Shown piece after piece: positions 48,199-61,055 of a DNA stretch of 64,000 nucleotides; position 1 is the stretch's first letter; every line of letters starts with the position of its first letter. The position numbers were made by a program, and so were the translations under genes. Origin of the DNA: Kondoa malvinella (taxonomy: Eukaryota; Basidiomycota; Agaricostilbomycetes; Agaricostilbales; Kondoaceae); contig BCIM01000003.1 in NCBI GenBank assembly GCA_039545315.1, positions 549,799 to 613,798 on the forward strand, given 5' to 3'. Under the pieces are notes generated by a model. The model did no database searches, was not told where the DNA came from, and saw only the letters and a program-made list of their open reading frames with translations.

Positions 48199-48942
48199 AT
48201 GCCCACCATAAGCGAAGAGCACGCGAAACACAACTCACTAGCTAGTCAATTGTATGCTTTGGCACAAGAGTCAGAAGGCTGGTCAAGTCAGCATGAAGAA
48301 TAAGGCACAGCACATCCAGATATCTGCCTTGGATCATCCGGGTCGGATCTGCAGAGCTTCAGCGTTACTTCTTATCTGCTCAGATCTTCCTTGGATGAAT
48401 CCGGATTGCATCCGAGCTAGGCCTTGACATTGAAGATACCCTACAAGCGTGGCTAACACTACACTATCCGTGGCAATCGCGGCTACCTCTAGTTGATGTC
48501 TCGAAGCGCGTTCTCCCAGATATGCTGGTTTATCTACAAGTTCAAGCGGTTATGGTGTTGGATCATGTAAAGGGCCTAGCCTACTGCTGGGAAGACGCAT
48601 CTCGGCATGGAAAGCTCGCTGAAAGGATAGCTCGGGCAAGGATAGCGAATGATACGATGGCTCACCTGGCGTACGCCCTCGGTATGTTTTGCATTTATTC
48701 TACATTCCAGAATTGATATCTCGTTCGCAGACGTACTGGCTCTCCGTTCTCCCCTGCAAGCTTCCACCATGCGAATCCCCCAAGTCCAAAATCTCGCCCG
48801 CGTAATACGCAGTGATTTATTGCAGCACATCGCCAGGATTAATGACCTGAGGAAATCAGAGTCGACGGGTAACCTGATTGAGCTAGGTGATGATGCATCG
48901 AGGTCGAAGGATTTGGGTTTATGGTCGGAACTAGAGTTATAG
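48199..48942 (+). CDS. Unidentified protein
   Basis: The likely start at 48199 gives MPTISEEHAKHNSLASQLYA and then an acidic stretch. The two last exons are well supported by a GTATGT donor near 48683 and a TTCGCAG acceptor near 48730. They encode LDIEDTLQAWLTLHYPWQSR, LVDVSKRVLPDMLVYLQVQA, MVLDHVKGLAYCWEDASRHG, RIANDTMAHLAYAL and, after the intron, RSPLQASTMRIPQVQNLARV and SESTGNLIELGDDASRSKDL. The join between about 48295 and 48430 is unresolved. The protein looks helical and soluble. I recognise no domain. Confidence 0.5.
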
Positions 48943-49063
48943 GCCAGGGAAAGCGAGACTAAGACGCATAACGCGCAAGAGCAGGCAAAGCCAATTCTAC
49001 TTGTGTGCCCGCTGCATCGTCTCTACTTATGTCATTTCTGTATCCTTTCACGGCCCATAACAT

Positions 49064-50152
49064 TCAGGCTTCGAGGAGATACGAGTATAGATTGAGCCCG
49101 AGCAACGTCGGCTCGTCCGTTGTGTTGTGCTTATAGCCGAGTACCGATACAGCTACCATACAAATCAGTATACTGATCATTGAGAGGGAAAGTTACGCTG
49201 ACAGCCGGCATCCACAGCGAAAGTTTCGCCCGAAGATAGAGGTTGATCAATCCAGCGACTGACAAAACCTGCGTATTTGGATCAGATCTAGTCCGCGCGC
49301 AGCAATGTAAAGCCTACATCTACTAAAGTAACCATGCGAGACAATCAAGACATCTGCTGGTTCGACATTCTCGCCCGCTGATGCTTTCTTCCAATAATCG
49401 GCTTGGATAGCCTGAATCCGCTTAATGACGCCATCTACTCGGTCAGACATTTGCTGTGCTGATTCACCATTCGGGCATCCATCCGTCCAGCAGAAGAAGC
49501 CAGGTTTGATTGCTCTGATTTCTTTCGGTTTAAGACCTTCGTAATCGCCGTAGCTTTGCAAAGATCAGCTGGTGCGCAGTGGAGGGAGAAGAGCAGCTCA
49601 CTCCCACTCGGCTACTTCTTCTGTTATTTCCACTTGTGCATTCGCCTTGTCGAACGCATCTGCTTGAGAAGCGCGTAAGAGCTCGAAAGTCTTGTGCGCG
49701 CGTTGTCGAGGAGAGACAAGTATACGAGCGATGTTGCGAGCTGTACAGCACATCAATGATGCTCATACAGCTGTGTGGAGCATACGATCAATGAGCTCTA
49801 TACTACATGATCAGCTGGTTATCGAAGCGCTGCAGGAAGACTTACTGTTCTCGCCCACGAAAAGCGATGCTGAGCGGATCATGACCTGTCGTCCATTTTC
49901 AGTCAAGGGAATGTCGCTCTTGCCAGTCTGCCCGTCCTTCAGCTTAAGCTCTTTAGGCTGCCAGTGCATGCGAACGCACATGTCTGCCGTTGATTGACCA
50001 TTCCTAGGAGATGCATCAGCACAAACAGGGAGATCTCTGACGTGTGCTCACAGTCTCGCCATGCCTCACGCAAAAGACTGGAGATACGGGATGTCAGACT
50101 CAATGCAGCTGAATCGCGAGCTTTGCTCACCTCTAGGCAGTCTGGCGGTCAT
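49064..50152 (-). CDS. SHB17: Histidine phosphatase, SHB17-like (sedoheptulose-1,7-bisphosphatase type)
   Basis: Phosphoglycerate-mutase-fold phosphatase. Yeast Shb17 hydrolyses sedoheptulose-1,7-bisphosphate to feed riboneogenesis. Splicing from ATG 50152 gives MTARLPRVFCVRHGETEWSI, with catalytic RHGE. NGRHTGKSDIPLTENGRQ, EYGDYEGLKPKEIRAIKP, TDGCPNGESAQQMSDRVD and DVLIVSHG follow, with the second catalytic His. A last intron near 49150-49200 leads to RWIDQPLSSGETFAVDAG and the C-terminal VSVLGYKHNTTDEPTLLGLN. Introns after GET and GRH are required and phase-compatible. Length is about 250 residues. The C-terminal GYxH...EPTLLGLN block favours the Shb17 subfamily over general mutases. Confidence 0.8.
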
Positions 50153-50541
50153 TGTATTGGGTCAAGGCTCTGTTGACACCGATTATGTGACGCTGTGGTC
50201 AAGCTTTCCCCTTTCCAACACACGAGCACGAGCTTGTGCGGGATATACCAGACTTTGAAAGATACCTTGCACTGCGCGTATACCCAACCACTTCAGCCGC
50301 ATTCAAACGGAATAGTCCTTCTGTTCTTTGTGTACAAGAGGAGGCCCGTGCCAAATTATCAACGGGCTTGCGCCTTTGCTGTTGCTGTTTGAGGACGACT
50401 GCATCGTATGCGAACACACGCAATATAAGGCCTGAGATACCAGCCGCGCATCAAAGATACCCTGGTGACCTGCGCAAACAACAGCTGGCCAAAGCACAAG
50501 AGGCCTTCGCAAGAGTTCTGTCTCTCGCCGTATAGTCAATC
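50153..50541. other. Divergent promoter region before the kinesin gene
   Basis: This 389 bp stretch contains a plus-strand open frame (50236-50535) with no ATG and no convincing homology. I treat it as non-coding. Confidence 0.4.
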
Positions 50542-53500
50542 ATGCCCTCGTATTCGCGACCCCCTTCCTCTGCAAGCATGGCTCCCTCATCCTCTAGCCA
50601 GTCGTTGAGCGGCACTTCTGCTGGAACGAGTGTTCAAGTTGGTTAGTCACGCTAAGATTTCGAGCGAAACAAATCTCATCCTTGCCAACAGCTCTTCGTA
50701 TACGACCTCCGTTGTCTCCAGAGCAATCGTCAAACATCCCAGCTCGATTTCAGCGGAGCGTAGTCACTCAAGTACCAGGCTCAGAGACTTCACTGGCTGT
50801 TGATTCAAGTACTACCAATGCTAGAGAATCGACAATGGTATCTCCAGCCAAAGGCGGCAACAAGCAATACTTTAGCTTTGATCGCGTCTTTGGTCCAGCT
50901 GATGGCCAGACCGAGCTATTCGGCGTAGCTTCAGGTCTTGTGGACCGCTTCGTTGAAGGCTACAATGTCACTGTCCTTGCTTAGTATGCCAATTACAAAG
51001 TTACAGTCGATGTCTGGCTGATATCGTGCTTAGCGGACAAACATCGTCAGGAAAGAGTTATACCATGGGCACAGACCATCTGGATCCAGAAGAGTTGGCA
51101 AACGGAGCAGATAGATTAGGCATCATTCCTCGAGCAGTGGGTATGGTGTTTGATCGACTAGCGAAGATGGCAAAAGACAGCAAAGGCAGCTTTTCATACC
51201 AAGTCAAAAACAGCTACATCGAACTCTATAATGAAGACCTTATAGATCTGCTCGCCGAAGAGACGGAAGATCGACCGCAAGTGACCATTCGAGAAGATAA
51301 AGGCCTAATCATCTGGTCTGGTCTGCGAGAAATGAAAGTCTCCAACGCAATGGACGTCATGTCAAATCTAGATCAAGGCTCTTACGTTCGCCAAACAAAC
51401 GCGACGGATATGAACTCTCAATCATCTCGCTCTCATGCAATCTTCTCCCTCACACTGACCCAAAAGAAGCACACCGGCCAAAATCCGCCCGCTTCCCCTG
51501 CTACACCCGCTACACCTAGCAGATATGGTACTCCTAGAGCTTCAATGTCCGGTTTACCAAGTCGAGTCTCTTCACCAGCCCCTGGTACAAGACCGTCAAC
51601 TCCAGGCGATAGACCGAGCAGTCGATTTGGCTTGAGGCCTGCGAGCGCCATGGCGAATGGTCGAGTCAGTCCTGGTCCGAACGCGATGGAGGAGATGGTC
51701 AATTCGAAAGAGGATGGGGAATGGGTAACTGTGACTAGTAAATGGCATTTCGTCGACTTGGCTGGTTCAGAACGGGTGAGTGAATCAACACCCGCTTGAG
51801 GATCGTCTCATATACAGAATTTGGATTGCACAGCTCAAGCGAACTTCTGCCATGGGCGAACGAGTGAAAGAAGGTATCAGCATCAATTCTGGCTTGCACG
51901 CTCTCGGCAACGTCATTTCTGCTCTAGGCGATCCAGCGCGTGCTAGACAGACTACTCATATACCCTATCGAGATTCGAAGCTCACTCGGCTATTGCAAGA
52001 CTCGCTTGGTGGAAATGCGCATACCCTCATGATTGCCTGCGTGTCGCCGACAGAGTACAATGTTAATGAAACGCTCAATACACTCAAATATGCCAATCGT
52101 GCTCGAAACATCAAAAACTCGGCAACTATCAACGAGATCGAAATTGGTTGGCAGGATCTCGATCATCTCCAGGCTTTGGTCGTCAAGCTTCGAGCTGAAC
52201 TTGCTTCATTGCGCTCCGGCAACATGGACGTCATCACAGAAGAGCGCGCGAATGGCCTCGGTGGTCTTCCATCTACCATCTCGTCCAATGCAGAAGTTCT
52301 TCAGCTACAAGATCGCTTCGCTGAATTGTCTCAGAAGTATGCCAAACTCACCGCAGAGATGGCCAAGCATCGGGCGCCATCTCGCTCGTCTACTCCTACG
52401 CCAGGTGGGAACGGTCGAGCACCTCGAAGTTCACTTTCGCCTGAAGATTTCGCTGCTGCCGTCGAACCAGTTGTGGAAGAGTATGAAAAATCCCTGTCGG
52501 CAGTCGAAAGCCAGCTCTCGCTTACCCGAACAGCTTTGGCGCATACCGAGGATGCTCTGAAGGAACAGGAAGACTTGCTGATGTCCACCAAGGCCGAGAA
52601 CGATGCGCATCAGCAGACCATCGACAACTTGAAGAATCGAGTTGTAAAGCTGTCTGAGAGAGAAAAGGTGGCCGAAACTTATGTGCGATCGCTCGAAGAT
52701 CGAATCAAGGCTAGCGACGATGGGAGCGATTCTCATCTCAACACTATCGAGCAGTTGAAGAGGGAGATCGCTAGACTGCAAGAAGCTGAAGCTAATGGCG
52801 AGCGGTACATCAAGGATCTCGAGATGAAGCTCGGCAGGAGCGAAGACAAGGTCGTTGGTCTCAAGGATCAGCTGGACTCCGTTGAGAAGCATTTGCATCG
52901 TCGCGAAGAGGCTTACAAGGAACTCGAGGACCGACTTGGCTTGCTCGATACGACAGTCGAGCACAAGTCTTTGCTTGCTGAATTGGACCAACGCGAGAAA
53001 AGATTACTCGATCTCGGGCGCGAATTGGACGAGCTACAACTGCAGAACAATGGTCTCGTCCGCGATGGCAGCCGCCAGCAACAGATTATCGAGCAAGAGC
53101 AAGCGGAGAAAGCTCAGCTTCAAGCAAAGATTTCCGCTTTGGAAGAAGACATCGTCGCCGCCAAGACGACTGATCGAGCTCGTTACAATCTCTCGACATC
53201 GAATGGTCGACCTCCTACACCTCCCGAAACCCCTAGTGACGAGACCTCCGATAAACTTTTGGATGGCAATGGTCCTTCAAATGCCGCCGAGCAGCTGCGA
53301 GTGTTAGAGAGCCGTTATAGAGAAACGGTTCAAGAGCTCGACACGGTCAACGCGAGGTATAAAGATTCCCTCGTGGAGCTAGAAGAGCTATCACAGGAGC
53401 TGCAAGATGCCAAGCTCGCCAAAGAAGAAGAGCGCGATATCGTACTGCATAGCAAGATCTCTTCTCCTCATATGTCTCCATCTCGAACACTCCATTCCAG

Positions 53501-56500
53501 CTCTCGCGAAGATCTACGCGCACCACCTTCAATGACCGTCCCTCTCTCACCCTCTCGCAACCGCCGAAGTCTTCCGCTTGGTCTAAACGGTTCTCCAAAT
53601 CGGGCTTCAGGATCTTTTTTAGGCAGAGCGGCACCGATACAGTCTCAATCAACACACTCGCGTTCTGTATCGTTGTAAGTGAATGCTGTACCGAGACAGA
53701 CGTTTTCTGACAATCAACAGGTCGCAGGAATTACAAGCGCAGGGCTCGCTTTTTGGCTCTCAGATACCCTCCGGCCATTCCAGACCGACATCACCGAATC
53801 CCTTGCGCGAGTCTATGACAAATGGCTCTGGCGCAATGCAGAAAGAGCGGAGCTATGATAGTTTGGCCAAAGAAATTGGGCAGCTACAGGAAGGTGAGCA
53901 GCATAACGCGCATTCATCGAATTGACTGATGAGCATCTGCATTATCAAAGTCCTTACAAACCGTGAGAGCGAGATTGCTGAGCTCGAAGAGCAGCTTCGC
54001 ATTCTGCGTCTCAATGGTGCCATCAACGGAGACGAGCTAGAATCTTTGAATGACACTCATTTGGCACCCATCCGCACTGATCTGCCGACCCCAACAGATG
54101 AGGTAGATTCTCCGCCTTTGCGCGCGCTCACGCCAGGGTAGGATTTTCATTGATTTTCTACGCCATCATGGATCCAGCTGATTGTCACCTTAGTACAATG
54201 GTTGCCTTCAACACTCTCAGAGGGCACATGTCTGATAGCGATGGCGCCATGGATGCCGACAATGCTGCTCGGTTGGATGATCTGATGCGCTCAATGGCTC
54301 AGAAAGAAGCTTCGCATCGCGAGGAGGTTGACCGGCTCTCGACTACCCTAGCTGGTCTTCGCAAAGAGCATGAAGCTTTGCAGACCCTCTCCAACGATCA
54401 AGTGCATAACATGTCGCAAGAGATTGAACAGCTCAAAATGCAGCTTGACGGAACTTCCGGTACCCACTCAGCTGCTTCTGAACGCTTGGCGGTGATGGAG
54501 GCTGAATTAGCGACAAAAGGTGCCGAGCTCGCTGCCTTGGACCTGCGGAGCAAGGCCAGCCTTGCATGGACCATCGAGAAAATGGAAGTTCAGCACAAAA
54601 ACGCAATGAAAGCTCAGCAGGTCGACTTTGACGTGCAGTTGGTCAATATTCAAGAAGAACATGCGATCTTCCTTCGACGTATGATAGGAGAAAGGGAAGA
54701 ACTCTTTGTTCGAAAACTTGGAGAGCATCAAGCCGCCATACAGTCGATCGAATCAAAGCATGCGCAAGAGCTATCTCAAGTCAACAATGAGCATGACAGG
54801 CAGCTTCGCGATATCGAAAGCTCTGGAGCGTCAGCTGTTGATGGCAAAACCTCCGAGATTGCAGCGCTCGAAGGTCGTCTCGCTACCATGTCATCGGCCA
54901 ATACGCAAGAGTGGTCGACGACTGCTGAGAAACTCAACAGAGAGCACGATGCCGCTTTGCAGTCCCGCGAAGCTGAATTTTCCCGCAAGATGGACGAATC
55001 GACAGCCTTGCACCAAACAGCTTTGCAGGTAGTCGAGAACCGCTATCAGGCTCAAATCAATAAGCTGCACGAGGATCATGATGCCGCTTTTGGTCAGACG
55101 GTAGAAGCCCACTCGTTGAAACTGCAAAGTCTCCGGCAAGAGCACGACCAAGAGATTGCCAATCTCAGAACAGCACATCAAGAGTTATGTTCGAAGCAAA
55201 GCGACGAGCATGCTAGAGCCATCGAACAAGTCAGGGACACCTCCGCGGCGCCGGTCAAACGACTAGAAAATGAAATTTCTCACCTGCGCTCTACAGCAGC
55301 TGAACACTTCGCACAAGTCGGTTCAAGAGACGAAGAGAGTGCGAGGTCGGAGAGACGCATCGCCGACCTGCAGGAAGAGATCAAAATCCTGAAGAGCGCG
55401 TCCGAGTCAGATAGCTCGCAGCAGAAGGACAACGAATGGCAAGAAAAGGTAGCCAGCCTTGAAGCATCGCTCGCGGAGAACGAAGCGATACTGCACGAGG
55501 CAATCGCCGAGATCGCTCAAGTAGGTTGACTTGCCCAGTGCTTTTCCCCAATTAGCTCAATCATTATCGTAGCGACACAAGGACGAACTAGCTTCTCGGT
55601 TGCAAGAGTGTGAAAAGCGTCACAAAGACGAATTGGCAGCCGCATCTGCGAAACACGCTGTCGCCTTGGAAGAGATGCGTAAAGCCCAAACTACAAGCCC
55701 TTCCCAGCCGCTCGCCAACATCACTACGCCTCAAAGGAAGCAGTTCGGAACGAAATTTAATGGCATCGTAAGCGAGGACGATGCGACTTTGCGTGAGGCC
55801 CTCAGTAAAGCTCAAAATGATCTGGCAAATATGACGGAGTCTCGTAATGCACTGCAAACGGAAGCAGCCAAGCACAAGGCTTTGCTTCGGTCGATGGAAG
55901 AGCAGCAATCAGCTCCGATTTCAGCTGTCTCGCCAAAAGCCATGACTGCAGTATTGGACGAACCGCCTCGTTTACGCTCGAGCTCCTTTGGACCTAAAGG
56001 GCCACCCCCAGGGCCTCCTCCTTCAGGGTAAATATCACTAAATACACTATCCAGATCGTTTCTCACTGTTACTAGGCCTCCACCGCCTCCGCCAAGATTG
56101 CCTTCAGATGGACCAAATGGGCGCTCACGAACACCGGACAAGCGAGATTCTGTATCGAGCACAGCAGAGTCGAGTACAACAGGAGCTCGAAACTCGATGG
56201 CTAGCTCGTCAGCACATGAGCTACACAGCCAAGATCCGAAAGTGCAGCGCAAAATTGAGGAACAAGAAGCGCAGGTATGTCTAAAGATCGCTCCAGCATT
56301 CAACATCTAACATCTGAGTTCTCCTGATCTAGGTTGCAAAGCTAACGAAGCAGCTCGGTCATTGCGAGTCCGATCTGAGGGCAAATATCGATCTGTGGGT
56401 CTAACAGGAAGTGAGCTAGTGAAGGTCTGACCTGTTCGCATCTCAATCACAGGGTACAGACTTTGGAATCAGCTCTCAACGACACGGAACGCATCTTGCG

Positions 56501-56802
56501 CAAAGCTCGTATGCAAATGAACGATCTCGTCCGAGAGCGCGATACGCATGAGAATGAGAATGCATCGCTGAAGAAGCAAACCCAAGATGCCAATGCCGAA
56601 TTGGAATCGCTGCGACAGAGTCTAGCATCAGCGAGAAGGGAGTCTGACACTCGCTTGTTGGCCGAACGATCTCAGCGAGATGCAGCTCGAGTAGAATTGG
56701 AGCAAAGGTTAGAGGCCATGAGAGCAAAGAAAAGCAAGTACAATGTGAGCTGTCTTGGCGGTCCTGCCTTGTCTATGCTGATACACGAAGCAGTGCTTCT
56801 GA
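50542..56802 (+). CDS. Long kinesin with N-terminal motor, probably kinesin-4-like
   Basis: Microtubule motor of roughly 1,900 residues. After a Ser-rich start, a small intron near 50641 joins the strand [12 protein letters not shown]. Motor motifs are YFSFDRVFG, the P-loop [15 protein letters not shown], switch [14 protein letters not shown], switch [15 protein letters not shown] (across an intron near 51777) and [20 protein letters not shown]. About 90 residues of Pro/Ser/Thr-rich sequence are inserted between FSLTLTQKK and [10 protein letters not shown]. Long coiled coils fill about 52140-55530. A Pro-rich patch ([19 protein letters not shown]) near 56000-56100 and a last coiled coil follow. 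A GTGAGC donor after KKSKYN and a CAG acceptor give the C-terminus CF and the stop at 56800-56802. Confidence 0.85.
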
Positions 56803-57001
56803 GGGGCTACTAGTGTATTAGTATGTTTCTGTCTGTTTGGTCGGTCGATGTAGCATTATAGGAGGTATTCCATGCATGTAAAGATACTCAGTACAGTTGA
56901 AATGCCATGTGAGATTCCCATCGGGTACCCAAGAGCTCTGCAGCAGAAGTCACGCATCAAACAATGGCCAATGCACACCAAGCGCGCGCTCGTGGTCGAA
57001 A

Positions 57002-58486
57002 TCATTGTAACAACATATCTCTGTAATGCTCTGCACAACACATCAGCACAAGTCGAAAGTGTAGAGAACAAGTTGATGACATACTCTGCGCATTGCCACC
57101 AGTCCTCTTGACAGCATGATGCGTGAAAGCCCTATCTCTGGCACGCATCTCCTTGAAGGACTGATTCTGTTTGGCGATTCGTGCTTCACCAGCATTGGCG
57201 ACTTGCATGTCACCTTGCTTGGTGTGTATGAGTGCGTTTGATTTCGAACGTGGTTTGCTGTCATAGTCGGCCATCTTTGCGACGAGACGGTTCTTTTCAT
57301 TGTCTTCTCTTTCGAATGCCGGTCTAGAGACAAGGATCAGCTAGGGCATCGAGAAGAAGAAATATCAAACGTACATCAGATTCTGCTTGTAGATGGTCCG
57401 AAGTGCACGATGACCGATTCGCTTGCCAGAGGGAAGGACCAGCTCGTAGTCTGAGTCACCGTACCGTACGCCATTTTGTTTCGGCAGGTCATCGTCATCT
57501 GAGAAGTCAGACACAACCTCTTCGTCACCATCCATCTCCTCGTCTTCCACATCCTCCCAATCTGTTGATTTACCTTTACCCTTGCCAGAAGGTGCATCGT
57601 CATCGTATGATTTGGTAAAGTCGTAGAAATCGGAAAACTCGAGTCGGTCTTCTTCAGTGTCCCAAGGTAATTTGCAGTGCATCTAGTACATTGTCAGCGT
57701 TATCGAGAGGCGAAGAGAGGGAGACAGTACCTTATCGCACATGTGCTTCCTGACAGCTTCCAGACCTCTCCTCGCCCTCTTGTGCTCTAACGCAGGATCC
57801 TCCTTTTCCCTCTTGAGTTCGACCTTGCCGCCAAAGCCAAGCCCACAAACAATGCACACATTCCACGCAGCTACCACATTCGCCAGATATCCTACCAGAC
57901 CCTGTTCATCCACCAAATATTCCCTATCAGGGACAAAGAAGCCATGCGAACGGTGCATATGCGACATTTTCACATCGAAAGTTTCGAATGATCTTGGACA
58001 GAAAAGGCAAGTGTTTTCAGGTATTGTGATAGCATGCTTGAGTCGTCGCTCGACTGCAGCATCTACCAGGTCTGCTTCATCACCCTCTGGCAAATCATCT
58101 TCTTCGTCCTGATCTTGTTCGCTTTCTTCAGCTTTGGCTTCACCAAGTTCAGGTACTTGGCCAGCAGAAGGAGTGAACGCTTTGACCATAGTCTTGACCT
58201 GTTGCTCTTTATGCTTTTTGCTGTTCAGATGATCTGTTTGAGCACCAGAGGACCTAAAAGATTTGTTGCAGCATTCGCAAAAGAGCTTTTCTGTCTCTGG
58301 TTCAGCCAAAGTGCGCTTCTCCAAGACTTTGGCATTGAATGCGTCTGGCGTGACAGCGGGCAAATTGGCGACTCTGCGTTTGGCATTGTAGCGATGCAAA
58401 TCCGTCCCAAAGTGGGTTCTCTGTTGATCTGCACTTGAGAAGGCCAAGGAGCAGCTAACGCAGGTGTACGGGAATTGCGAGGACAT
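57002..58486 (-). CDS. REI1: Pre-60S factor REI1 (ZNF622-like zinc-finger protein)
   Basis: Cytoplasmic factor that proof-reads the 60S exit tunnel and helps recycle Arx1. Zinc-finger elements in order: YTCVSCSLAFSSADQQRTHF, LFCECCNKSFRSSGAQTDHL, NTCLFCPRSFETFDVKMSHM and NVCIVCGLGF. An acidic stretch separates fingers 2 and 3. Then come ALEHKRARRGLEAVRKHMCD joined to MHCKLPWDTEEDRLEFSDFY, an Asp-rich region, ELVLPSGKRIGHRALRTIYK, and the C-terminus with RDRAFTHHAVKRTGGNAQ spliced to KHYRDMLLQ. Introns lie near 57055-57110, 57275-57375 and 57683-57730. It matches the family throughout. It is convergent with the kinesin, with 199 bp between the stops. Confidence 0.93.
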
Positions 58487-58690
58487 GCTGTTTGATGAAC
58501 AGAAGGGGAAGAAAAATCAATGATGCGAAATCGCTTGCCAAACGTCCATGGGAAGCCTAGGTCACAATGATGCAGCCTCACGCATAGATAAATGTAGCTA
58601 GATGCAATCTATTCAGGTTCTATCGACATGCTACATACAAGTGACGAGCTAATGATGTCCATCAAGATAGTCTGCATTAGTAAAATGACC

Positions 58691-60309
58691 TTAGGCGGAA
58701 GTTGGGACAGCGCTCGCAACAGCCTCTGTCGCGGATGAAGCAGCAGCTCCGGCAGCATCACTGTCTTACAATTCAGTCAGAAGATATGAGTACTCAGTCA
58801 GAGACTTACGTGGCACTTTCGACTGCACCCATGGATCCAGAGGCGCTCATTGATTCCATTGGACCAGCGAGACTAGACAAATGGTGAGACCCATGCTCAT
58901 CTCCTGTACATTACAGACGTACGTCTCGCTAAGAAGAATTCGGTCAATGAAGTGAACCACTCCGTTTGAAGCTTGGTAGTCGGTCTGTTGATTGAAGAAC
59001 AAGATGAGCGAAGTCTAGAAAGTAGAATATGCTATAACGCACGGCGACAACTTGAGCGGAAGCATCTCCAACCATGACAAAGACACCGGTGTCCTATACA
59101 TAGCTTTAGCAAAGTAAAGACGGGACGATTGAGCCAGCTCACATTGACGGTGAACATCATCTCGTTACCAGCAAGAGTTGGCAAAGACAGGCCATCGGTA
59201 ATGTTTGGGCTGTAATAGATGCCGCTCAAGACATGTTGCTGGATAGCAGGAGTGAGCTGATCAGCTGGTAGGCCAGTAATGTCGGCAGCGCGGGCAGAGG
59301 CAGCTTCGTTGTTTGGTGAAAAGACGGTGATGCCTGCAGTGCTGTTCAAAGTCTCGACGACATCCGGTAGAAGAGAGTTGAGGTAGCCTGTGAAGGCATC
59401 ACCACCGTTGGCGGCAATCACTTCTGGGACAGGTCCAGGAATAGCTGGAAAGCGCATAAGCAAGTGTTGACTGAAACACAATGGGATTGAGCTGACAGAG
59501 AACACCGTCGATGAGCTTGATGAGGATGTTTTCGTAAGTTGAGTTGGCCAACACGGTCGCGTTCTGTCCGATGAGCTCGGTTGTACCAAACTGGTTTTTG
59601 ACGAATGGCAGAGGAAGTGTCGAGTATACATCGCCTATTAAACGTCAGCGAGGCTTACAAAGAAAGAAAGGGTCGACTCACCAAGCATATCGGCTGATGC
59701 CAGGGTAGTAGCAACTTCGGTCATGTTGATCATGAGGTCGTCGGCTGGGTAGCTACCAGCAGCGATGTGGTACTGCAACACACGAGCGAGCGCGGTTTGG
59801 TTGCTGGTGATGGATTCCCTGTTGTATCCAATAAGCAATGCGACTCCTTCTGGGAGAAAATGCTTACGGGACTTGAACGAGGTATTCATTTCCTGTGCAA
59901 GGCCTGTTAGCTTTTCGTCCTTCAGTCTCTTCATTTGGGCGCACCTGGAGCGTAGAGGGTCCAGGAGCCTTCCTGCAAAGTTGGCACGAGCTGGTCTGCG
60001 AGAGGTTCGAGGAGGCTGGCAAGCTGTACAGGACCCAAATCAGCTCCGAGTCAAAGGCTCGGGCTTGAGAATACGCACAGTGGTGGCATCACGCTCGCGA
60101 AGAGCAGCTAAAAGACCAGCGCCAAAGTCCGATGGTCCGGAAGATGAGCTAGATGAAGGAGCAGCGGCGGAGCCGGTTGCGCTCTCCACGACGGATTCGA
60201 CAACGCTTGAAGCCGATGCGACAGCTGACGAGGCGTCTTGGCGCTTGAACACAGGGGATGCGCTGACAAGGGATGCAGCTGCGAGAAGAGAGAAAGCAGT
60301 AATCTTCAT
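58691..60309 (-). CDS. Secreted fasciclin (FAS1) domain protein, tandem copy A
   Basis: The signal peptide MKITAFSLLAAASLVSASPV is followed by a KR cleavage-like site and a Ser/Ala-rich stretch. Two FAS1-like modules follow. The first has LASLLEPLADQLVPTLQEGS, ITSNQTALARVLQYHIAAGS and LPLPFVKNQFGTTELIGQNA. The second has VPEVIAANGGDAFTGYLNSL, TAGITVFSPNNEAASARAAD, LTPAIQQHVLSGIYYSPNIT and TLAGNEMMFTVN, then GVFVMVGDASAQVVA and YQASNGVVHFIDRILL. The C-terminus is Ser/Ala/Thr-rich with no hydrophobic GPI-type tail. FAS1 proteins mediate adhesion or wall association. It is closely similar to copy B in order and sequence. Confidence 0.85.
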
Positions 60310-61055
60310 GGTGGGATGAGTAGAAAATTTAGGATGAAGATCAAGAAGAGAAGTTGAGATCAAAGTACATAGTGCAAGCGAATCTAGGCACAACAACCGG
60401 ATGGAGACAGATTCCGATCGGTGCGCCGCATGTCGAGCACATGAAATTACGTCATGCTTGGTCGCAATTAGCAAGCGTGCCATACTGTAACAAATGGCCC
60501 GCGAAGGCTGGCAGAGCGATGGAAGAGCACGCAAGAAGACCAGTGCGAGGCAAGGAGAAGTAGCAGAGAGCGTGCGCAAGGCCATCTTAGCGACACTTTG
60601 CCAATCTGGCAACTTTGAAAGCTACTACTTCATTCGCCAGCACCGCATTCAGGTCCATTATGAGATCTTGCTGCTGTGTGACGAAGCTCGAGACCTCTTG
60701 AGAAGAGCCAATAGCTGCTTATAAGGTTTGCAGCCGCGGAAGGGCCAATCTCATGAATTTGGCAATCACATTGCGCGAGCATCTGTTTGACCCAGACCTT
60801 AGGGCGGCGCTGATCAGAAAAGAGTGCAGTACTGTCGTACAAGCTGGTTGAATCTAATAGTTTGGGAAAAAATCCGAGGCTATCGAGAGAGATTTCGATA
60901 ACGAGATAAGGGCGGCAACAAAAAGGAGGATATGACTAAGAGCAGGCTAAATCTTCTTTGATTTGATATAACAATCTAAAGTACATCGCATGAGGCATAT
61001 GAAGGTCCATCTAAGGCCCTATTACTTTTCCATCCTTCGTCAAATCGAAGCGCGC
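60310..61055. other. Intergenic between the FAS1 genes
   Basis: These 746 bp hold the promoter of copy A and the 3' flank of copy B. A minus-strand frame extends upstream of the copy A start, but the signal peptide sets the real start at 60309. No other gene or clear element was seen. Confidence 0.45.

Noticed and set aside
50236..50535. 100-codon open frame before the kinesin gene
   Set aside because: It has no ATG, no clear upstream exon, and lies in a divergent promoter.
60040..60612. Longer minus-strand frame extending the FAS1 copy A start upstream
   Set aside because: The internal ATG at 60309 starts a perfect signal peptide identical in layout to copy B. Upstream sequence has no protein character.
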